Source: JBDIBA01 sp039812705
Lineage (GTDB): Bacteria > Actinomycetota > Acidimicrobiia > Acidimicrobiales > JBBSGY01
DNA length: 32,093 nucleotides
Assembly (NCBI GenBank): GCA_039812705.1
Contig: JBDIBA010000023.1
Location: 1 to 32,093 of the forward strand
Direction of reading: 5' to 3'
Shown here one piece after another: positions 14,321 through 22,404 of this stretch. The position numbers were made by a program, and so were the translations under genes. The number at the start of each line of letters is the position of its first letter. Position 1 is the stretch's first letter. Below the pieces are notes generated by a model. The model saw only the letters and a list, made by a program, of their open reading frames with translations. It was not told the origin of the DNA and made no database searches.

Positions 14321-15046
14321 TCAGCTCGTAACGCGGGCGTTTGGACAGCTGGCCCAAAGTCCGATGTTTTCGCTGCGAGCGCGGCGAGACGCTTCAAGGA
14401 TTTCTTGAGAGTGAGCGGTGTTGGGCGGGATTGTTAGTGGTTGTGCGAAACCTCTTCGCGCCAATTCGAGGTTGATGAACGTGTTGTCCGAGCTTCGATA
14501 GACGTAAGCAAGAACGCGCCCGTATTTGTCTTTGGATTCAGCGTCCAGGACAAGACGGACGGCTGAGTGCTTGGGAAGCTGGGACTTGGTGAATGCGGAA
14601 GCCTGCGGGCCAAAACAGCCAACTGGCTTGGTTGGGTGAACGGTTTCTGGGGTGTCGATGCCAATCATGCGGACGGTTTGTGTTCTTCGGGCGAGGCGCA
14701 CCCTCAGCGTGTCTCCGTCGATGATGTCGACAACGGTTGCGTTGGATGCAAAAGCATTGCCTGCCGCTTCGTCATTGGAGGTTCCGACAAGGCGTGTAAT
14801 GACGGCAATGAGGATGCACGCAGCCACGAGGATTGCTGCTGCGATGCGCAGAGCGCGTGGCTGACTATGCGGCGACAGTGTGGCTGTGTTCTTGTGAGGC
14901 GAGGATGGCCTTTGCTGCCTTGACCCCGGCCAGGCCCGTTGAACGGGTGTTGTTGCTGAGGTGCCACTGGCTGGAAGCCGCGTTGCCGGAGCGTGCCCGT
15001 TTGCGTGGTGCGCTTGGCGTTGGGAGTTCTTGGCTTGTTGATGCAT
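14321..15046 (-). CDS. Membrane-anchored thermonuclease-like protein (SNase domain)
   Basis: 241 residues from ATG 15046 (TTG 15061 also possible). A 75-residue polar, low-complexity N-terminus precedes a membrane helix (RALRIAAAILVAACILIAVITRL). The staphylococcal-nuclease domain follows: ATVVDIIDGDTLRVRL, TVRMIGIDTPETVHP (Arg and Glu of the active site), KYGRVLAYVY (second Arg), and FINLELARRGFAQPL. All three catalytic residues are present, so it is probably an active Ca-dependent phosphodiesterase outside the membrane. The N-terminal part overlaps a second open frame (14865-15080) with more natural composition, so the true 5' end is uncertain. Confidence 0.85.
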   Translation of the reverse strand: MHQQAKNSQRQAHHANGHAPATRLPASGTSATTPVQRAWPGSRQQRPSSPHKNTATLSPHSQPRALRIAAAILVAACILIAVITRLVGTSNDEAAGNAFASNATVVDIIDGDTLRVRLARRTQTVRMIGIDTPETVHPTKPVGCFGPQASAFTKSQLPKHSAVRLVLDAESKDKYGRVLAYVYRSSDNTFINLELARRGFAQPLTIPPNTAHSQEILEASRRARSENIGLWASCPNARVTS

Positions 15047-15080
15047 CGGTGACGCCTGCAAAGGTGAAGCTTTGTTGCAT
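14865..15080 (-). CDS. Possible small protein overlapping the thermonuclease 5' end in another frame
   Basis: A 71-codon frame starts at ATG 15080, one nucleotide past a perfect 14-bp palindrome, and stops at TAG 14865-14867. The product begins MQQSFTFAGVTDASTSQEL, has a basic PRKRARSGN centre, and ends with a helical TRSTGLAGVKAAKAILASQE segment. Its composition looks more like a protein than the same DNA read in the thermonuclease frame, which uses AGG Arg codons and is His/Gln/Pro-rich. No domain is recognised. It could be a real small gene, or part of the thermonuclease gene after a frameshift. Confidence 0.4.
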   Translation of the reverse strand: MQQSFTFAGVTDASTSQELPTPSAPRKRARSGNAASSQWHLSNNTRSTGLAGVKAAKAILASQEHSHTVAA

Positions 15081-15081
15081 G

Positions 15082-15095
15082 GTCACAATTGTGAC
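15082..15095. promoter_or_regulatory. 14-bp perfect palindrome GTCACAATTGTGAC
   Basis: The palindrome lies between the PAP2 gene end (15123) and ATG 15080. A further GTGAC occurs at 15104-15108. Half-sites TCACA and TGTGA are separated by 2 bp, in the opposite order to the CRP consensus. It is a good operator candidate for the minus-strand genes below it. Confidence 0.5.
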
Positions 15096-15122
15096 GAGGG
15101 GGTGTGACAGTGTTCGAAGAGG

Positions 15123-15683
15123 TCAGAACTTGGCCAGGATACGCCGAAAAACAAGGCCAACTACAGCCCCGAACGAGAAGCCTGCCAACACGTCAGACAA
15201 GTGATGCACGCGGACAAAGGCTCGACTGAAGCCAACGAGTGCAGCCAGAGGGCCAAGCCACCAAAGATTGCGCCGGTTTCCAAGCACGAAAAGCGCACAG
15301 GCAGCACTTGCCGCATGGCCGCTTGGGAAGCTCGATGTTTGAGGTCTGCGGAGTTTGTGGGGTCGGGCTTCGGGTTCCGGCGGTCGTTCGCGATTGAAAA
15401 GGCGCTTGACCCCTTGGTTGCAGATGAGGGACTCTGCCCCAATCGCTGCGCTGATGCGTGCGGCACGCATGGCTGTTTCGGCGGACGGGTGGCGCGCGAC
15501 GTTCAGCCAGTTAATTGTCAGCCAGAGCACTGAATGGTTCGCGGCTTCGGACAGCGCGTACATCGCGCGGTTTAACTGAGGCACTTCGCGCAGCGGTTCT
15601 ATTGCGGATTCGCCAGCGGTGTCTAGACGTGTGACTGCGGGCGAAGCGGGAAGTGCGCTTAGTTGCGCGAGAAGCTTGCGCAT
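15123..15683 (-). CDS. PAP2-family phosphatase
   Basis: 186 residues from ATG 15683, 7 nt after the stop of the RecB-like gene; the frame is open further upstream inside that gene but the added sequence is spurious. The three PAP2 motifs are complete: KRLFNRERP (93-101), PSGH (120-123) and SRAFVRVHHLSD (153-164). Several hydrophobic segments (SVLWLTINWL, LWWLGPLAALVGF, SDVLAGFSFGAVVGLVF) indicate membrane insertion. Such enzymes dephosphorylate lipid phosphates, for example undecaprenyl pyrophosphate or phosphatidic acid. The substrate cannot be chosen here. It is the last gene of a four-gene minus-strand run starting at 18530. Confidence 0.86.
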   Translation of the reverse strand: MRKLLAQLSALPASPAVTRLDTAGESAIEPLREVPQLNRAMYALSEAANHSVLWLTINWLNVARHPSAETAMRAARISAAIGAESLICNQGVKRLFNRERPPEPEARPHKLRRPQTSSFPSGHAASAACALFVLGNRRNLWWLGPLAALVGFSRAFVRVHHLSDVLAGFSFGAVVGLVFRRILAKF

Positions 15684-15690
15684 GGCGCGG

Positions 15691-16572
15691 CTATGACCGA
15701 CCTTCGAGAAAGGTGACCTGTGCTGGTTGGCCCGGTGGTGCGGGCACGGGGCGTTCGCCGTTGTGGTCTGCGTTGCTTTCTGTTGGGTTGGGAGGAAGCG
15801 TTCCGCCTTGGGCGGGGCAGTGCGCGTGGAATGCACACCAGTTGCACAGCTTTCCGGGGTTGGGCCGGAAGTCCTCGCGCTCGCATGCTTTTTCAACTGC
15901 AGACCAGACGGCAGTGGACCGACTGGCCATGGCCTTAATTGACTGGCTGGTCGGCTCAAGGGCAATGGTGATTGGGTCTTTGAGGTACATCAGCTTGACC
16001 GCAACTGGCCGCTCGCCAAGGACTTCTTCACACAAATATGCGTAGAACTGAACCCCGCCAAGCTTGGACGACTCATCCATGATGCCGGGGGAGCGCCCGG
16101 TCTTGTAGTCGACAACAACCAAGTTGCCGTTTTCATCACGGTCGAGGCGGTCAATGATGCCCCTCAACAACAACGAACCGATGCGGGTTTCGAGCATCAG
16201 CTCCATGCCGATTGCGTTTACTTCATTTGGATCTTCAAGCTTGAAGTAGTTGTCGACCAACTTTTCTGCTTCGCGCGCAAAGGTTTCTTGCTGTTCTTGC
16301 GTGCAGTTGAGCTCTGACCATTCGGGGTCGTTGGCGAAGAACAGCTCTTGTTCTCGTTTGAGGATTTCGGCGCAACGCTCGCGATTGCGTTCGCCACGGT
16401 CGTGTTCCCAAAAGAGCTTTTCTAAAACTGTGTGGACGAGCGTTCCGCGTAGGGCCGCAATGGAGGGAGGTTCTGGCAGTCGGTCGATTGCCGAAAAGCG
16501 GAAGGCCAGCGCGCAGTCCTTGAACGACGAGACCTTGGACGGGGTTAGCGAGCGTGGGAGCGGAAACGACAC
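15691..16572 (-). CDS. RecB-like PD-(D/E)XK nuclease with Fe-S cluster motif
   Basis: 293 residues, GTG start. The N-terminus SLTPSKVSSFKDCALAFRFSAI and GTLVHTVLEKLFW (His 47) match the start of the RecB/AddB/Cas4-type nuclease domain. The catalytic core is RGIIDRLDRDENGNLVVVDYKTG (Asp, then Asp-x-Lys) followed by VQFYAYLCEEV. A C-terminal cysteine set (KACERED, then KLCNWCAFHAHCP) matches the 4Fe-4S pattern of this family. Actinobacterial stand-alone members are common and of unsettled role; DNA end processing or repair is likely. It lies 9 nt after the hydrolase gene. Confidence 0.88.
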   Translation of the reverse strand: MSFPLPRSLTPSKVSSFKDCALAFRFSAIDRLPEPPSIAALRGTLVHTVLEKLFWEHDRGERNRERCAEILKREQELFFANDPEWSELNCTQEQQETFAREAEKLVDNYFKLEDPNEVNAIGMELMLETRIGSLLLRGIIDRLDRDENGNLVVVDYKTGRSPGIMDESSKLGGVQFYAYLCEEVLGERPVAVKLMYLKDPITIALEPTSQSIKAMASRSTAVWSAVEKACEREDFRPNPGKLCNWCAFHAHCPAQGGTLPPNPTESNADHNGERPVPAPPGQPAQVTFLEGRS

Positions 16573-16581
16573 AACAAGAAC

Positions 16582-17517
16582 CTAACTAGCGCCAGTGACA
16601 TCGGCGGTCTTTGCAAAGAACGACGTGACACGTTCGACGAATTGACCTGGGTCTTCGAGCGGGGCGAAATGGCCGAGCGCGTTGAATGTTTCTAGGTTTG
16701 CATTCTTGATGCGTTCGGTGACGTGTTGCATTTCATCGTGGGTGAAGGATTTGCTTGTTTCGCCATGAGCAACCGTTGTGGGCGTTGTGATCTGGCCAAG
16801 GCGTTGATAGCCGAAGTGGTCAGTTGCCAGTGAGTAGATCTCGGCTTCGTCCAGAGGGTTGAGGATCAGCTCGATTTCGCCCTTGTCGATTTCACGAAAC
16901 CCACAATCAACGTAGGCCTCGAGCGCCCTGTTCGTGAGTGACGCAAACGGTCCCTTTTCGCGAAAGGCTTTGAGTGCGGAATCGCGGGAATCGAACCGTT
17001 CGCGTCGGTGTCTTGTGCGCTTGGCAAGTTCGCGATCTGGCCACGGACCGCGCGGAGGGTCGAAGTCGAAAATGACCGGCTCGAACAGATACATGGCGGC
17101 TAGATAGTCGCCCCGTTCGCTCAGAAGTACTTGTGCTGCAGCGCCTGAACTGTGTCCGATTGCCAAAGGGTGATCGAGTCCGGCGGTGTCGATGACGGCG
17201 TCTAGGTCATCAGCAAGGCGTTCCCAGTCAAAGGCCTCGGATCTTGGTGCTGCGAGTGCCGGCTGGCCGGACTTTCCGTGGCCGCGAGTGTCGTATGTGA
17301 CGCAGTGGAATTGCCCGGTGAGACGTTCGATGACTTCACACCAAATGGCCGCACAAAAACCCGAAGCGTGACCGAGCACGACGTCGGGCCCGTTGCCGCC
17401 GTGGTCATAGAAGGCAATCTCGGTGCCGTCGGCGCTCTTTGCGTACATCGGTGCCAAGAACGACGGGCTTGTCGAGCCTGTCGTGTCGAATTGATTGGTG
17501 GTGGGTTCGGGTGTCAT
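16582..17517 (-). CDS. Alpha/beta hydrolase
   Basis: 311 residues. Oxyanion-region motif VLGHASGFCAAIW, YDTRGHGKSG, nucleophile elbow GHSSGAA (Ser 123), a lid region, and the catalytic His in NALGHFAPLEDPGQFVERV; an acidic member is likely in TPTTVAHGETSKSF or nearby. The fold is that of AB_hydrolase_1 enzymes such as esterases, epoxide or haloalkane hydrolases. Substrate unknown. The start overlaps the DUF72 gene stop by 4 nt (ATGA), so both are co-translated. No signal peptide. Confidence 0.85.
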   Translation of the reverse strand: MTPEPTTNQFDTTGSTSPSFLAPMYAKSADGTEIAFYDHGGNGPDVVLGHASGFCAAIWCEVIERLTGQFHCVTYDTRGHGKSGQPALAAPRSEAFDWERLADDLDAVIDTAGLDHPLAIGHSSGAAAQVLLSERGDYLAAMYLFEPVIFDFDPPRGPWPDRELAKRTRHRRERFDSRDSALKAFREKGPFASLTNRALEAYVDCGFREIDKGEIELILNPLDEAEIYSLATDHFGYQRLGQITTPTTVAHGETSKSFTHDEMQHVTERIKNANLETFNALGHFAPLEDPGQFVERVTSFFAKTADVTGAS

Positions 17518-18509
17518 GCGTTCTCCATCCTTGCGCTTTCGCTGGCAAGTGTTTGGTCTGTGATGTCAATAACTTGGTCTTGGCTGGTCAGGCCCAACAT
17601 TGAACTGATTGTCGCGGCGTTGACCACGGCATCGTCTTTCCAACACGTTGAAACAACGACGTGAAGTTCATCGCAGCCGTCGGCCAAGTGCCTGATTCGC
17701 GATTCGATTTCTTTCAATTCGGATTGGTCGTAACGGTATGCGCGGAAGTCCTCGGTCCAGCCATCGCGTTCTTCGTAAGGCTGGCGGCCAATTAGGCGGA
17801 GCATTCCCAGCCCATTGGTTGTTGCGTAGGCGTTGTTCTGGCTGCGTGGATGGTCACGTGGCGCGTCTAGGCAGACAAAGGTGAAGTCCAGGTCTTCGAG
17901 GCGTTCAAAGGTTTCTTCACAGTTGGACGGCGTAAACCACTCGGGATGGCTGACTTCTACTGCAACAGGCAAGCCGTCAAGGCGCGACCGCGCGTCTTCG
18001 AGCATTTGGGTGCTTGATACGCCGGGCTGTAGCCAGTGTGGGAAACGAAGCACAACGGCGCCCAGTTTGTCTGCCTCAACCAGTGGACGCAGCGAATCAG
18101 CGAAACGAAGCCAACACTCGTCAATGGCGTTTGTGCTTAGGTGATTCAGATAGAGGCGCCGCTTGTCCTTGCAATCTTCGCGGATCTCTTTCCAGAGGTC
18201 TTCGTAAAGCGATGGCGGAAACGTTGCCTTGCCGGTGAGCAGCGACCAAGCGGGAATGAGGAACTTGAACGACGACGGTGTTCGCTCAACCCATTGCTCG
18301 GCAACTGCACGGGTGGGCGGGAAGCGATGCGTGTTTTCCATCTCGACCATTGAAAATCGGCTGGAATAAAAGGCAATGCGCTCAGAAGCCTTCATGGTCT
18401 TTTTTGGGTACCAATCCGATTCCTGGGTTAGTGAGCGGTCGGACCATGAAGACGTTCCAACGCGAACAATTGTCGTGCCTTCCGCACATGAGGTCTCCAT
18501 GCGTGCCAT
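17514..18509 (-). CDS. DUF72 family protein
   Basis: About 331 residues. The N-terminus VRVGTSSWSDRSL, then ERIAFYSSRFSMVEMENTHRFPP, FKFLIPAWSLLTGK, and later LGAVVLRFPHWL, LPVAVEVSHPEWF, FVCLDAP and LRLIGRQP follow the conserved order of DUF72 (YecE-like) TIM-barrel proteins, whose biochemical role is unknown. The frame opens at TTG 18530, but ATG 18509 or 18500 gives a more family-like start. No Shine-Dalgarno is evident for any. It is divergent from malQ with about 50 bp between starts and heads the run hydrolase, nuclease, phosphatase. Confidence 0.85.
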   Translation of the reverse strand: MARMETSCAEGTTIVRVGTSSWSDRSLTQESDWYPKKTMKASERIAFYSSRFSMVEMENTHRFPPTRAVAEQWVERTPSSFKFLIPAWSLLTGKATFPPSLYEDLWKEIREDCKDKRRLYLNHLSTNAIDECWLRFADSLRPLVEADKLGAVVLRFPHWLQPGVSSTQMLEDARSRLDGLPVAVEVSHPEWFTPSNCEETFERLEDLDFTFVCLDAPRDHPRSQNNAYATTNGLGMLRLIGRQPYEERDGWTEDFRAYRYDQSELKEIESRIRHLADGCDELHVVVSTCWKDDAVVNAATISSMLGLTSQDQVIDITDQTLASESARMENA

Positions 18510-18562
18510 CTTGTCGGACGGCTGAGACAACGTTGTTCACGTCGCGCTAGTGAGGAGAATCC

Positions 18563-20437
18563 GTGGAAGAAGCAAGAGAGCTTGACCCCCGTTTGGCTGA
18601 GAGAGCGCGTGAACTCGGCATCGGAGAGACCTACAAGGCATTCAATGGCGAGCCGCGAAGGGTCAAGGATGAGACCCGGCTGGCACTCTTGGATGCAATG
18701 GGCGCGGCCGACCACGACGAGCCTGCCCGTGAAGATGTGCTTGTCGTAACCCCAGAATCCGAATACGACCTTGGTAACTGGCGGTTGGTGCTGGAGTCCG
18801 GCGAAGAGATTTCCGGGACCGGGCTGCTGCCCAAGCCGTTAATCCCTGGCTATCACGAGCTATTTCGCGAAGACGGGACGACTGCCCTCGTCATTTCAAC
18901 GCCTGGCTCGTGCCTTCCCGTGCCTCAACGACAGTGGGGTTGGGCGTTGCAGCTTTATGCGCTGCGCTCGCAACGTTCGTGGGGAATGGGCGACTTCGAT
19001 GACCTTCGTCGCTTTGCTGCACTTGCGCGCAACGAGGGTGCCGGTGTTTTGATGATCAATCCAATGCACGCGCCAACGTTTGGCGGAAAGCAGGAAGCGT
19101 CTCCTTACTTTCCAAGCAGCAGAGAGTTTCGCAGTCCGTTGTATTTGGCGGTTGATCGAATTGAAGGCAGTCAAGAACTTGCCGAGAGCTTTTACGAGCG
19201 AGGTAAGAAGCTGAACGAGACCGAGCTGATTGATCGAGACTCCATCTGGTTGCTCAAGTGCGAAGCGCTCGAAGGTATTTGGGAAAACCGGCGCGAGGCC
19301 ATCAAGAGCGACCCGGAGTTTCAGCGTTATCTCGAAGAAGCGGGCGAGCCGTTGCGTTTGTTTGCAACCTATTGCGCGCTCAGCGAACAGCACGGTGACG
19401 ACTGGACACTGTGGCCCGAGTCCTTGCGGCACCCGGCAAGCGGTGCAGTGCGCAGTGCAATCGATGCAATGAGCGATCGCATCAGTTTTCACGAGTGGTT
19501 GCAATGGATGTGCAGCGAACAGTTGCGGGCGGCCGGTAAAGAGATCGGATTGGTTACCGATCTTGCCGTTGGCGCATCGCCTACCGGTGCCGACGCGTGG
19601 ATTTGGCAAGACGCAACAATGACGGGCGTTCAAGTTGGCGCGCCGCCTGACGAGTTCAACACGCTTGGTCAGAACTGGTCGTTGCCGGCCTTGAACCCTT
19701 GGAAACTGCGCGCCATTCGTTTCGCGCCGTTCATTCGTATGCTGCGCGCGGGCTTTCAACACGGTGCAGGTTTGCGGATTGACCACGTCATGGGACTGTT
19801 TCGTCTCTACTGCATTCCCGCGTCAAACAGTGCGCGTGACGGGGCATACGTGGAATACCCGTGGATTGAGATGATGGCGATTGTTGCGCTGGAAAGTCAT
19901 CGCAGTAACGCGTTCGTTATCGGTGAAGACTTGGGAACCGTTGAGCGCTACATGAGGGACGCGTTGCAGTCAGCGGGAATCTTGTCTTACAAGGTTCTGT
20001 GGTTCGAGTCCGACAAGCCAAAGGATTACCCGGCCGCATCGATGGCGACCATCACTACGCACGACCTTCCGACCGTCATGGGGCTGCTCACCAAACAGGA
20101 CCTGCAGCGCCAACGCGACTTGGGGATGGAGCCCGACGAAGGAGCCAATCAGGCAATCATCGACAAGGTTGCTAACTGGTCGGGTATCAATGCGGACGAC
20201 CGGCTTGAAGCGCGCGACGCAGTCAAGTCCTTGACAGAGATCCTCGCCAAGGCATCGAGCTTGGTGCGCGTGATGACCGTGGAGGACGGCCTCGGTCTGC
20301 TCGACCGTCCCAACTATCCGGGCACTTCCGCAGCTAGCTGGCCAAATTGGTCGGTGCCGTTGCCGATTGAACTGGAGGACCTCGAGGCTCATCCAATGTT
20401 CCTTGAGATGGGCCAGACAATGGCGCTCGGCGGCTGA
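18563..20437 (+). CDS. malQ: 4-alpha-glucanotransferase (amylomaltase)
   Basis: 624 residues from GTG 18563, with GAGGAG 5 nt upstream. GH77 features: WGWALQLYALRSQRSWGMGDFDDL near 130, SPYFPSSREFRSPLYL, GAPPDEFNTLGQNWSLPALNP, then the catalytic nucleophile region GLRIDHVMGLFRLY (about 402), acid/base VIGEDLGTVE (about 452) and transition-state Asp in TTHDLPT (about 497). The enzyme transfers alpha-1,4-glucan segments in maltodextrin and glycogen metabolism in the cytoplasm. The N-terminal extension of about 120 residues before the barrel is typical of actinobacterial MalQ. No other glycogen gene is adjacent. Confidence 0.94.
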   Translation: MEEARELDPRLAERARELGIGETYKAFNGEPRRVKDETRLALLDAMGAADHDEPAREDVLVVTPESEYDLGNWRLVLESGEEISGTGLLPKPLIPGYHELFREDGTTALVISTPGSCLPVPQRQWGWALQLYALRSQRSWGMGDFDDLRRFAALARNEGAGVLMINPMHAPTFGGKQEASPYFPSSREFRSPLYLAVDRIEGSQELAESFYERGKKLNETELIDRDSIWLLKCEALEGIWENRREAIKSDPEFQRYLEEAGEPLRLFATYCALSEQHGDDWTLWPESLRHPASGAVRSAIDAMSDRISFHEWLQWMCSEQLRAAGKEIGLVTDLAVGASPTGADAWIWQDATMTGVQVGAPPDEFNTLGQNWSLPALNPWKLRAIRFAPFIRMLRAGFQHGAGLRIDHVMGLFRLYCIPASNSARDGAYVEYPWIEMMAIVALESHRSNAFVIGEDLGTVERYMRDALQSAGILSYKVLWFESDKPKDYPAASMATITTHDLPTVMGLLTKQDLQRQRDLGMEPDEGANQAIIDKVANWSGINADDRLEARDAVKSLTEILAKASSLVRVMTVEDGLGLLDRPNYPGTSAASWPNWSVPLPIELEDLEAHPMFLEMGQTMALGG

Positions 20438-20500
20438 TCAGACTTCAGTGACTTTCATCCCCGCTCGTTGCATTCCAATAAGAGCGGCAAATGGTGCATC

Positions 20501-21430
20501 ATGAATCACATGGCTTTTTATTCGCGCCGCCGGGCATTGATTTCCACCTTGCTGGCTGCCTTGATGGCTCTCAGTCTCACGGGGTGTCTTGGCGGCATTT
20601 CAAGCGACAGTTCAACTGACACGAACTCGAAAGACAAAGAAGGCCCGCCCACGTTTGAGAAGGGCACGGCAATGAAGACCATTCAGGACCGAGGCAAGAT
20701 CTACATCGGCGTTGTTCCGGGTCAAGCGCCTTTCAGCTCAATCAACAACAACCAGGGAACGTGGGTCGGTTTTGATGTCGAGACCGGCAAGATGATTGCC
20801 CGTTCGATCTTCGGCGACAACATTGAAGGCAAGATCGAATGGATTCCTTTGCAACCCGCCGACCGTGAAGACGCAATCATTGGCAAGCGTGTTGACATTG
20901 CCCTTGGCCGTTACGTGGTTACGCAAGGCCGCAAGAACCTCGTTGACTTCGCGGGTCCGTATTACATCGCGACTCAGGACATTGTCGTTCGCGAGAACCC
21001 AAGACTTGACAATCGCGCAACAACCACAACGGCAATTGAGGCGCTTTATGACCTCAACGGACGCCGCGTGTGCACGGTTACCGGCTCAACGAACGTTGAC
21101 GCTCTCGCGGCGGCGGTGCCGCGTGCAGACCGGTCTTTGATCATGCCGTCTGTTCCAGAGTGCATGTCCAGGTTGAGCGCAGAAAGCGTTGAGGCCGTCG
21201 CGGCAATGCACGTCGACCTCATTCCTTCCTTGAAAACCGCGGGTTCTCGCGTGGCCGTGTTCGCAGGTTCCTATGGGGCCGAGCCGTACGGAATTGGTGT
21301 CATGAAGGGCGATACAAAGTTCAGGTCTTTCCTCAACGACTCGCTTACCGAGTGGGAGGAATGGGACGCGACGTATCGCACGGCGACCGGCGACCAACAG
21401 GGCAAGAAGCCAGAAGTCGATCGTTACTAG
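20501..21430 (+). CDS. Family-3 extracellular solute-binding lipoprotein (amino-acid type)
   Basis: About 309 residues from ATG 20501 (second ATG 20510; the frame opens at TTG 20468). A basic start FYSRRRA and hydrophobic core lead to lipobox LTGC, so it is a predicted lipoprotein. A Ser/Asp/Lys linker is followed by the SBP_bac_3 fold: GKIYIGVVPGQAPFSS, WVGFDVETGKMIARSIFG, WIPLQPADREDAIIGKRVDIALGRYVVTQGRKNLVDFAGPYY, and YGIGVMKGDTKFRSFLNDSL. By family it captures an amino acid or similar solute for an importer, but no importer ATPase or permease is encoded next to it; the following ABC genes are of exporter type. Confidence 0.86.
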   Translation: MNHMAFYSRRRALISTLLAALMALSLTGCLGGISSDSSTDTNSKDKEGPPTFEKGTAMKTIQDRGKIYIGVVPGQAPFSSINNNQGTWVGFDVETGKMIARSIFGDNIEGKIEWIPLQPADREDAIIGKRVDIALGRYVVTQGRKNLVDFAGPYYIATQDIVVRENPRLDNRATTTTAIEALYDLNGRRVCTVTGSTNVDALAAAVPRADRSLIMPSVPECMSRLSAESVEAVAAMHVDLIPSLKTAGSRVAVFAGSYGAEPYGIGVMKGDTKFRSFLNDSLTEWEEWDATYRTATGDQQGKKPEVDRY

Positions 21431-21494
21431 TCGACGTTGCTGATGACGCGTTCGATGTTGTGAGCTGATCCCGGTTTCGGTCGTGTCGAGGCAA

Positions 21495-21500
21495 TAACTT
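21495..21500 (+). promoter_or_regulatory. Leaderless-type -10 element
   Basis: TAACTT followed by 7 nt (TTGAGAC) and ATG 21508; no Shine-Dalgarno precedes the ABC ATPase gene, so a leaderless start is likely. Confidence 0.5.
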
Positions 21501-21507
21501 TTGAGAC

Positions 21508-22404
21508 ATGAGCGCAATCAAGTGCAGCGGATTGTCCAAGAGATATGGAAAGTCGCGTGGCATTTCCAACATTTCGTTTTCAGTTGAGCCGGGCGAGGTC
21601 ATGGGTTTTCTCGGTACCAACGGGGCCGGAAAGACAACCACCCTTCGGGCAATGCTTGGCTTGCTGCGTCCGAGTGCGGGTTCGGTGTCAATCCTTGGCC
21701 TCGACCCGCAAAAGGACCGCAAGGAGCTAACCCCGAACATTGGCTACCTGCCCGGCGAGCTTCGCTTGTACGAGTCCCTGACGGGCACGGAGCATCTTGC
21801 GTTGTTGGGCGATCTGCAAGGCAAGGAGTCCACGCGGCGCAACGAAGTGTGTGAGCGCTTGCAACTGTCGCAGGCAGATTTACGTCGGCCCATCCGTGAA
21901 TATTCGCGTGGCATGAAGCAAAAGATTGGTCTGGTGCAAGCCTTTCAACATGAGCCCAAAGCTGTGTTCTTGGATGAACCCACCGAAGGGCTCGACCCCG
22001 TCGTGCAGAGGTCGTTTTCTCAGATGCTTTCGGAGTTCTCTAACGCCGGAAACGCGGTATTTCTTTCCAGTCACGTCATGTCCGAAGTGCAGCAGACGTG
22101 CAGTCGTGTTGCCGTCATCAAACAAGGTGAGTTGGTCAAGGTCGATTCCGTCGACGCGCTGCGCGAGGCGCGCTCGAGGCGGATCAAGGTTCTGTTCGGC
22201 GACTCGGTGAATCCGAGCGACCTGTCGTTTCCCGAAGAGTTCAATGCCAGTTGGCGTAGTAACGAATGCATTTTGCATGTCAACCGTGAAGAAGTGGTTG
22301 GTGTGTTGAAGGCCTTATTGGTCCGCGAGCTGATCGACGTAACAGTTGAGGAAGCAAGCCTCGATGAAGCAGTCATTGCTCTTTATGACGGAGGTGAGCA
22401 ATGA
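21508..22404 (+). CDS. ABC-2 type exporter ATP-binding protein
   Basis: 298 residues. Walker A GTNGAGKTTT (about 36-45), signature YSRGMKQKIG, Walker B AVFLDEPTEGLDP and the H-loop SSHVMSE are complete. The C-terminal 80 residues (IKVLFGDSVNPSDLSFPEEF...) form the extra domain often seen in drug- or polymer-exporter ATPases. It partners with the permease encoded next (4-nt overlap). In actinobacteria such pairs export antibiotics, lipids or peptides; the cargo cannot be read. Confidence 0.93.
   Translation: MSAIKCSGLSKRYGKSRGISNISFSVEPGEVMGFLGTNGAGKTTTLRAMLGLLRPSAGSVSILGLDPQKDRKELTPNIGYLPGELRLYESLTGTEHLALLGDLQGKESTRRNEVCERLQLSQADLRRPIREYSRGMKQKIGLVQAFQHEPKAVFLDEPTEGLDPVVQRSFSQMLSEFSNAGNAVFLSSHVMSEVQQTCSRVAVIKQGELVKVDSVDALREARSRRIKVLFGDSVNPSDLSFPEEFNASWRSNECILHVNREEVVGVLKALLVRELIDVTVEEASLDEAVIALYDGGEQ

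Noticed and set aside
16579..16584. TAGGTT before GTG 16572 as a leaderless -10
   Set aside because: The TAG is the stop codon of the preceding hydrolase gene and the two genes are in one operon, so the match is probably coincidental.
16984..16997. tRNA T-arm-like string (GGTTCGATTCCCGC on the minus strand)
   Set aside because: It is inside the alpha/beta hydrolase coding sequence (codons for ERFDSRDS) and no acceptor, D or anticodon arms are present.
18896..19786. 296-codon minus-strand frame
   Set aside because: It is antisense to the conserved GH77 core of malQ, which has all catalytic motifs; no recognisable domain in the antisense product.
20461..20487. CCGCTC...GAGCGG possible terminator after malQ
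   Set aside because: Six-bp stem with a 15-nt loop and no T run; it also overlaps the leader of the binding-protein gene.
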